Shown here piece after piece: positions 11,461-14,622 of a stretch of 14,622 bases of DNA. How positions within the stretch are numbered: the first letter of the stretch is position 1; every line of letters begins with the position of its first letter. The stretch is taken from the NCBI GenBank assembly GCA_002772115.1, contig PCRW01000040.1, positions 1-14,622 of the forward strand, in the 5' to 3' direction. Under the pieces are notes generated by a model. The model ran no database searches, was not told the origin of the DNA, and worked only from the letters and a program-made list of their open reading frames with translations. Position numbers and translations under genes: made by a program. Source of the stretch: Candidatus Moranbacteria bacterium CG23_combo_of_CG06-09_8_20_14_all_35_22. GTDB taxonomy: Bacteria; Patescibacteriota; Minisyncoccia; Moranbacterales; UBA2206.

Positions 11461-12591
11461 ATGTACGAATTTATGGAAAATAAAAAAGACTTTTTGCAAT
11501 CAAATGAATGGCGGAAATTTCAGGAAGCAGTGGGGCGGAAGACTTTCTGTGTTACCTCACCCCAACCCTCTCCTTATAAAGGAGAGGGTGTTGTTGAATT
11601 TTCTGCTAGCATAATTGAACATAGTTTGCCGATAGTGGGGAGATACTTTTATATTCCGAAAGGTCCTGTCATTCTCGCGAAAGCGGGAATCCAGTCTTTA
11701 AAACTAGATTCCGGCTCAAAGGCCGGAATGACACAACTTTTTGATTTGGCGAAAAAAGAAAAGGCGGGGTGGATTCGGATTGAGCCGGAAAATGAGGAAA
11801 TTTTGAAAATGATAAAAAATTTCGTAGAGGTTCGATTTATCGAACCTAAAGCAGGGTTTAATAAATTAAACCCCTACAAAAAATTACAGAAATACAAAAT
11901 AATCAAATCCCCGCATGATATGCAACCCAAGGAAACTTTGATAATGGATATTTCAAAAAGCGAAGAAGAAATTTTGGCGGAGATGAAGAGTAAGACTAGG
12001 TATAATATTAAGCTTGCACAAAAACATAATGTTTTAGTGCGAGAAATTACAAATTACAAATCACAAATAACAAATAAATCACAAAATCCAAATGATCAAA
12101 TTTCAAAACAATATATCGAAGAATTTTTGAGACTAACGAAGATAATGTCAGAGAGGCAGGGTATCGTGACGCACGGCGAAAATTATTATCGAAAGATGTT
12201 GGAAATTATTCCTGAAAGTATAATTAAATTATATGTTGCCGAATATGAAAATAAAATTATTGCAACTAATATTGTTATCTTCTATGGTGACACTGCTTAT
12301 TATCTGCATGGAGCATCAGATGATAAATATAAAAACCTGATGGCACCACATATGCTTCAATGGCGACAAATCCAAGATGCACGCAAGGCCGGATGTGTTA
12401 GATATGATTTTTGTGGAGTAAAAGTAAATGAAAAAAAAGGAAAATCATGGGAGGGAATAACTAGATTTAAACTTGGATTTTCGCCAAACACAAAACCGGT
12501 TGAATTTCCTGGGAGTTATGATATTATTGTTAGTCCAGTAAGGTATTGGGGGTATAGGATAATTCAGAAAATTAAAAATTACAAAAATTAA
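11461..12591 (+). CDS. FemX/FemAB-type peptidoglycan aminoacyltransferase with repeat insertions
   Basis: 376 residues. The enzyme type uses aminoacyl-tRNA to add amino acids to the peptidoglycan stem peptide; substrate unknown. The family core is YFYIPKGPV (about 61-69), then SKSEEEILAEMKSKTRYNIKLAQKHNV, a GNAT-like acceptor region, YVAEYENKIIATNIVIFYGDTAYYLHGASDDKYKNLMAPHMLQWRQIQDARKAGCVRYDF, and the end FKLGFSPNTKPVEFPGSYDI. The N-terminal half is inflated by in-frame repeats: a CCCTCTCCTT palindrome (residues about 32-43), a REP pair (70-91, starting right after PKGPV), two hairpins (123-138) and an Asn/Gln/Lys-rich stretch (about 196-214). Still one open frame, so possibly functional. 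The start could be ATG 11461 or 11473. It lies 9 nt before murE. Confidence 0.88.
   Translation: MYEFMENKKDFLQSNEWRKFQEAVGRKTFCVTSPQPSPYKGEGVVEFSASIIEHSLPIVGRYFYIPKGPVILAKAGIQSLKLDSGSKAGMTQLFDLAKKEKAGWIRIEPENEEILKMIKNFVEVRFIEPKAGFNKLNPYKKLQKYKIIKSPHDMQPKETLIMDISKSEEEILAEMKSKTRYNIKLAQKHNVLVREITNYKSQITNKSQNPNDQISKQYIEEFLRLTKIMSERQGIVTHGENYYRKMLEIIPESIIKLYVAEYENKIIATNIVIFYGDTAYYLHGASDDKYKNLMAPHMLQWRQIQDARKAGCVRYDFCGVKVNEKKGKSWEGITRFKLGFSPNTKPVEFPGSYDIIVSPVRYWGYRIIQKIKNYKN
11554..11588. repeat. CCCTCTCCTT palindrome inside femX
   Basis: CCTCACCCCAA followed by CCCTCTCCTT (11566-11575), a 3-nt turn and AAGGAGAGGG (11579-11588). This is a known widespread repeat type, here read in frame as residues about 32-43. 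Confidence 0.75.
11668..11733. repeat. Inverted REP pair (REPIN-like) inside femX
   Basis: Two palindromes face each other: GTCATTCTCGCGAAAGCGGG at 11668-11687 continuing to 11694, and a CTAGATTCCGG...CCGGAATGAC unit at 11704-11733, joined by 9 nt. The 66 bp equal 22 codons and are read as VILAKAGIQ-KLDSGSKAGMT, the usual translation of this repeat. Confidence 0.85.
11828..11873. repeat. Two adjacent near-perfect hairpins inside femX
   Basis: AGGTTCGAT/ATCGAACCT (11828-11847) and GGGTTTAAT/ATTAAACCC (11854-11873) each have 9-bp arms. In frame they code for residues about 123-138 (RFIEPKAGFNKLNP). The first resembles the hairpin element in mutM at 1582. Confidence 0.7.
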
Positions 12592-12600
12592 AAATTTGTT

Positions 12601-13908
12601 ATGAAAAAGCTTATCCCACAATCAATAAAAAATATCTACCATTTTTTCCAATCTATCTTGGCGAATTTTATGTATAGTTGGCCGTCAAAAAATATCAAAA
12701 TAATTGGCGTCACTGGAACGAACGGAAAAACTACCACAGTACAGATGATTACAAAAATTTTGGAAGAGTCAGGGGCGAGAGTGGCGATGGCTTCGACAAT
12801 TAATTTTAAACTTGGCGAAAAAGAATGGGTCAATGCTACCAAATGCACCACCCTTTCCAGTTTTCAAGTGCAAAAATTTATTGCAGAGGCAGTGAAAGTT
12901 AATTGCGAATATTTAGTTTTGGAAATCTCTTCGCATTCTTTGGATCAATTTCGCACTTGGGGAATTTGCTATGACACAGCGGTGATCACTAATGTTACGC
13001 GTGAGCATTTGGACTATCACAAAACGATTGAAGAATATCGTCAGGCGAAATTGAAGTTATTTGAAAATGTCAAAAATGCGGTAGTGAATTTGGATATGGA
13101 AAAACCGGAAACTTTTTTTCATTTTAATAATGAAAAAAAGTTAGTATATAGTAGTAAGTATAATGTAGTAAGTATTCCCTATAAGGAATTAAAAAATAAA
13201 TATAATAATTTAGAAATAATAAATGCCGAGAATATTAAATTAGAAATCGATATCTCTAAATACTTTATACATGATACTTTATACACGCTACATATTCCGG
13301 GGTTATTTAATGTCGAAAACGCATTAGCTGCAACTTGCGTTGGATTTGTTTATGGAATTTCAGATGAAATAATAAAAAATGCTTTGGAAAAAATTCAAGG
13401 AGTGTCGGGAAGAATGGAAAAAGTGCCAAATGATCGAGGTATTGAAATTATCATTGATTATGCGGTGACGCCGGATAGTTTGGAAAAATTATATAAATTT
13501 TTGGAGTCTAAATCTCCAATTGGAGATTTAGACTCCAAAAAATCCAAAATAATCTCAGTCTTTGGTTCTTGCGGAGAAAGAGATCGTGGTAAGCGACTAA
13601 TAATGGGGGAGATTGTTTCGCATTTTGCGGATTATATAATCGTCACTAATGAAGATCCCTATAATGAAGATCCAGTGCAAATAATAAATGAAGTCGCGAG
13701 TGGAATAAAAAACAAAATTGAAAATGAAAACTTTTGGATAATTATGGATCGGCGTGAGGCAATTAAAAAAGCATTGCAACTTGCAAGGCCAGAAGATATT
13801 TTTGTCATCACTGGCAAAGGTGCGGAAGAAATGATGGCGATTGGAAAGGAAAGGATTGCGTGGAATGAAAAAAAAGTGATTTTGGAAGAGTTGGAAAACT
13901 TAAGGTGA
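12601..13908 (+). CDS. murE: MurE-like UDP-MurNAc-peptide ligase lacking the N-terminal domain
   Basis: 435 residues. The family adds the third amino acid to UDP-MurNAc-dipeptide in cytoplasmic peptidoglycan precursor synthesis, using ATP. Visible: P-loop GVTGTNGKTT (36-45), LEISSHSLDQFR, VTNVTREHLDYHKTIEEYRQAKLKLF (carbamylated-Lys region), GLFNVENALAA, GVSGRMEKV, IIDYAVTPDSLEKLY, VFGSCGERDRGKR and ITGKGAEE. Only about 35 residues precede the P-loop instead of the usual 90-100, so the UDP-MurNAc-binding domain is replaced by a short hydrophobic segment (YHFFQSILANFMYSW). The DNPR motif that reads diaminopimelate is EDPY here (TNEDPYNEDP), so the amino acid added cannot be predicted. A 34-bp palindrome codes for ESKSPIGDLDSKK. 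The gene is tightly linked to femX. Confidence 0.9.
   Translation: MKKLIPQSIKNIYHFFQSILANFMYSWPSKNIKIIGVTGTNGKTTTVQMITKILEESGARVAMASTINFKLGEKEWVNATKCTTLSSFQVQKFIAEAVKVNCEYLVLEISSHSLDQFRTWGICYDTAVITNVTREHLDYHKTIEEYRQAKLKLFENVKNAVVNLDMEKPETFFHFNNEKKLVYSSKYNVVSIPYKELKNKYNNLEIINAENIKLEIDISKYFIHDTLYTLHIPGLFNVENALAATCVGFVYGISDEIIKNALEKIQGVSGRMEKVPNDRGIEIIIDYAVTPDSLEKLYKFLESKSPIGDLDSKKSKIISVFGSCGERDRGKRLIMGEIVSHFADYIIVTNEDPYNEDPVQIINEVASGIKNKIENENFWIIMDRREAIKKALQLARPEDIFVITGKGAEEMMAIGKERIAWNEKKVILEELENLR
13503..13536. repeat. Perfect 34-bp palindrome inside murE
   Basis: GGAGTCTAAATCTCC, AATT, then the exact reverse complement. It is in frame and codes for ESKSPIGDLDSK between two conserved segments (DSLEKLYKFL and IISVFGSCGERD), where a short loop is expected. 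Same length and layout as 5084-5117. Confidence 0.85.
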
Positions 13909-13918
13909 AAGTTTATTT

Positions 13919-14003
13919 GTCATTGCGAAAGAGCACCCGCCTGCTGGCGAGGCAGGTAGCGATTGTGGCAATCTCGAGATTGCTTCACTCCGCTCGCAAT
14001 GAC
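13919..14003. repeat. Palindromic GTCATTGCGA element between murE and the PAP2-like gene
   Basis: The ends GTCATTGCGA and TCGCAATGAC are inverted, with an inner CCCGCCTGCTGGCGAGGCAGG and a GCAATCTCGAGATTGC palindrome. This is a widely distributed bacterial repeat type. It fills nearly the whole gap between the convergent genes and could fold as a terminator-like cruciform, though it lacks T-runs. Confidence 0.85.
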
Positions 14004-14004
14004 A

Positions 14005-14445
14005 CTAAGAAAGAAGTCTTGCGAGAATTAGCGTAAAAATTACGCCTAAGATTCCACCGACAATCACTTCGGAAATTCGGTGGCCCATTCTTTCGTGTAA
14101 TCTTGGAAATTGATCCTCGTTGATATTTAGTTGGCGAATAAGCATATTGAGATAACGCCCTTGATCGCCCATATACATTCGAAGTCGGGTAGCGTCATCA
14201 ATCACAATAATAGCGAGAGCCACTGCCACGGCGAAAGCGCCGGAGTCGATGCTTTCATAGTAGCCGACAGAAGTGACCAGTGACATAATGAAACCGGTGT
14301 GAGCGCTGGGCATATGGCCATGCGTCATAGCATACTGAATGTTCCAGCCGTGCTTCATTGAATAAACAATAAATTTTATTATTTGTACTACCCCTCCAAC
14401 CAACATTGGGATTAGAAAAACATAGTAAGGTTTGAAAATGTCCAT
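14005..14445 (-). CDS. Divergent PAP2 family (DUF212) membrane protein
   Basis: 146 residues, normal for this family of small integral-membrane proteins related to PAP2-type acid phosphatases. Spans are likely at about 8-28, 50-65, 68-84 and 125-145. Motifs: GHMPSAHTG (43-51), the counterpart of the PAP2 PSGH-like signature; DDATRLRMYMGDQG (83-96); and HERMGHRISEVIVGGILG (117-134), with a second conserved His. The substrate is unknown; related enzymes act on lipid or polyprenyl phosphates, so a role in envelope lipid recycling beside murE and femX is possible but unproven. It is convergent with murE, separated by a palindromic repeat. It has its own reverse promoter. Confidence 0.9.
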   Translation of the reverse strand: MDIFKPYYVFLIPMLVGGVVQIIKFIVYSMKHGWNIQYAMTHGHMPSAHTGFIMSLVTSVGYYESIDSGAFAVAVALAIIVIDDATRLRMYMGDQGRYLNMLIRQLNINEDQFPRLHERMGHRISEVIVGGILGVIFTLILARLLS

Positions 14446-14464
14446 AAAATTAATTTAAGTTTTT

Positions 14465-14484
14465 TATGCTTAAATTATAGCATA
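14465..14484 (-). promoter_or_regulatory. Extended -10 promoter of the PAP2-like gene within a small inverted repeat
   Basis: The reverse strand reads TGC-TATAAT (complement 14474-14482). The -10 lies inside an inverted repeat, TATGCT/AGCATA (14465-14470 with 14479-14484), which could be an operator. No good -35 is seen. Confidence 0.5.
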
Positions 14485-14622
14485 ATTTTGCTGTTTTACA
14501 TAGCAATGAAAAAATGATAATATGTATATGTAATTAGAAACCACTGAAGAATAGCCTCGATTTTTTTCCTTAAAAATGTTAAAATAGTAGTAGATAATTG
14601 TTTTACTAAAACAAAAATATGT
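14485..14622. other. Right-edge non-coding stretch
   Basis: A+T-rich sequence with no ORF. A 7-bp hairpin TTGTTTT/AAAACAA lies at 14598-14614. A weak forward -10 (TAAAAT near 14579) may serve a gene beyond the window. Confidence 0.3.

Noticed and set aside
10737..13908. Alternative genetic code with TGA read as glycine, as in some CPR groups
   Set aside because: murE and the large ORF end naturally at TGA, and no gene has internal TGA codons.
1..14622. CRISPR array
   Set aside because: No regularly spaced direct repeats; the repeats here are isolated palindromes or one short tandem pair.
1..14622. tRNA or rRNA genes
   Set aside because: No cloverleaf with a T-loop consensus and no rRNA-like conserved stretches were seen.

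Overview
The window looks like chromosome from a Candidate Phyla Radiation (Patescibacteria) bacterium, probably of the Parcubacteria/Moranbacteria type. The reasons are the A+T-rich sequence, short housekeeping genes mostly without a Shine-Dalgarno (SD) site, a MurE-type ligase lacking the usual N-terminal domain, FemX and DUF3048 proteins of the sort common in that group, and many palindromic repeats both between and inside genes. TGA serves as a normal stop (murE and the 780-codon ORF end on it), so the standard bacterial code applies. The taxonomic call is an inference from gene style, not from a marker alignment.

Layout: (1) 1-600, a small membrane protein with an ideal promoter, SD and terminator. 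(2) 573-1312, a REP-associated tyrosine transposase (RAYT) gene with its own palindromes on both sides and one inside its coding frame. (3) 1319-4533, mutM, a DUF3048 (YerB-like) membrane-anchored protein and holA, all forward. (4) 4541-5888, reverse-strand rpsT and a TrmB-type regulator. (5) 6081-8324, the unusual part: an independently transcribed, ORF-free structured RNA of about 490 nt with promoter and terminator, then two tandem cassettes. Each cassette has a conserved structured 5' element, an unrelated hairpin-packed ORF and a conserved structured 3' element with a possible pseudoknot and a covarying stem. (6) 8409-10739, a large unknown protein. (7) 10871-13908, ruvA, a FemX-like aminoacyltransferase and a MurE-like ligase, tightly spaced and forward. 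(8) 14005-14445, a divergent PAP2 (DUF212) membrane protein on the reverse strand.

Working together: mutM, holA and ruvA are DNA repair and replication genes. FemX, MurE, the DUF3048 protein and possibly the PAP2-like protein belong to the cell envelope and peptidoglycan. The most likely undescribed system is the 6081-8324 block. Its two cassettes share RNA-like ends, with paired substitutions that keep base pairing, but carry different cargo ORFs whose coding sequence is itself folded into consecutive near-perfect hairpins, several closed by GAAA tetraloops. A second theme is palindromic elements sitting in frame inside essential genes (mutM, holA, femX, murE and others).
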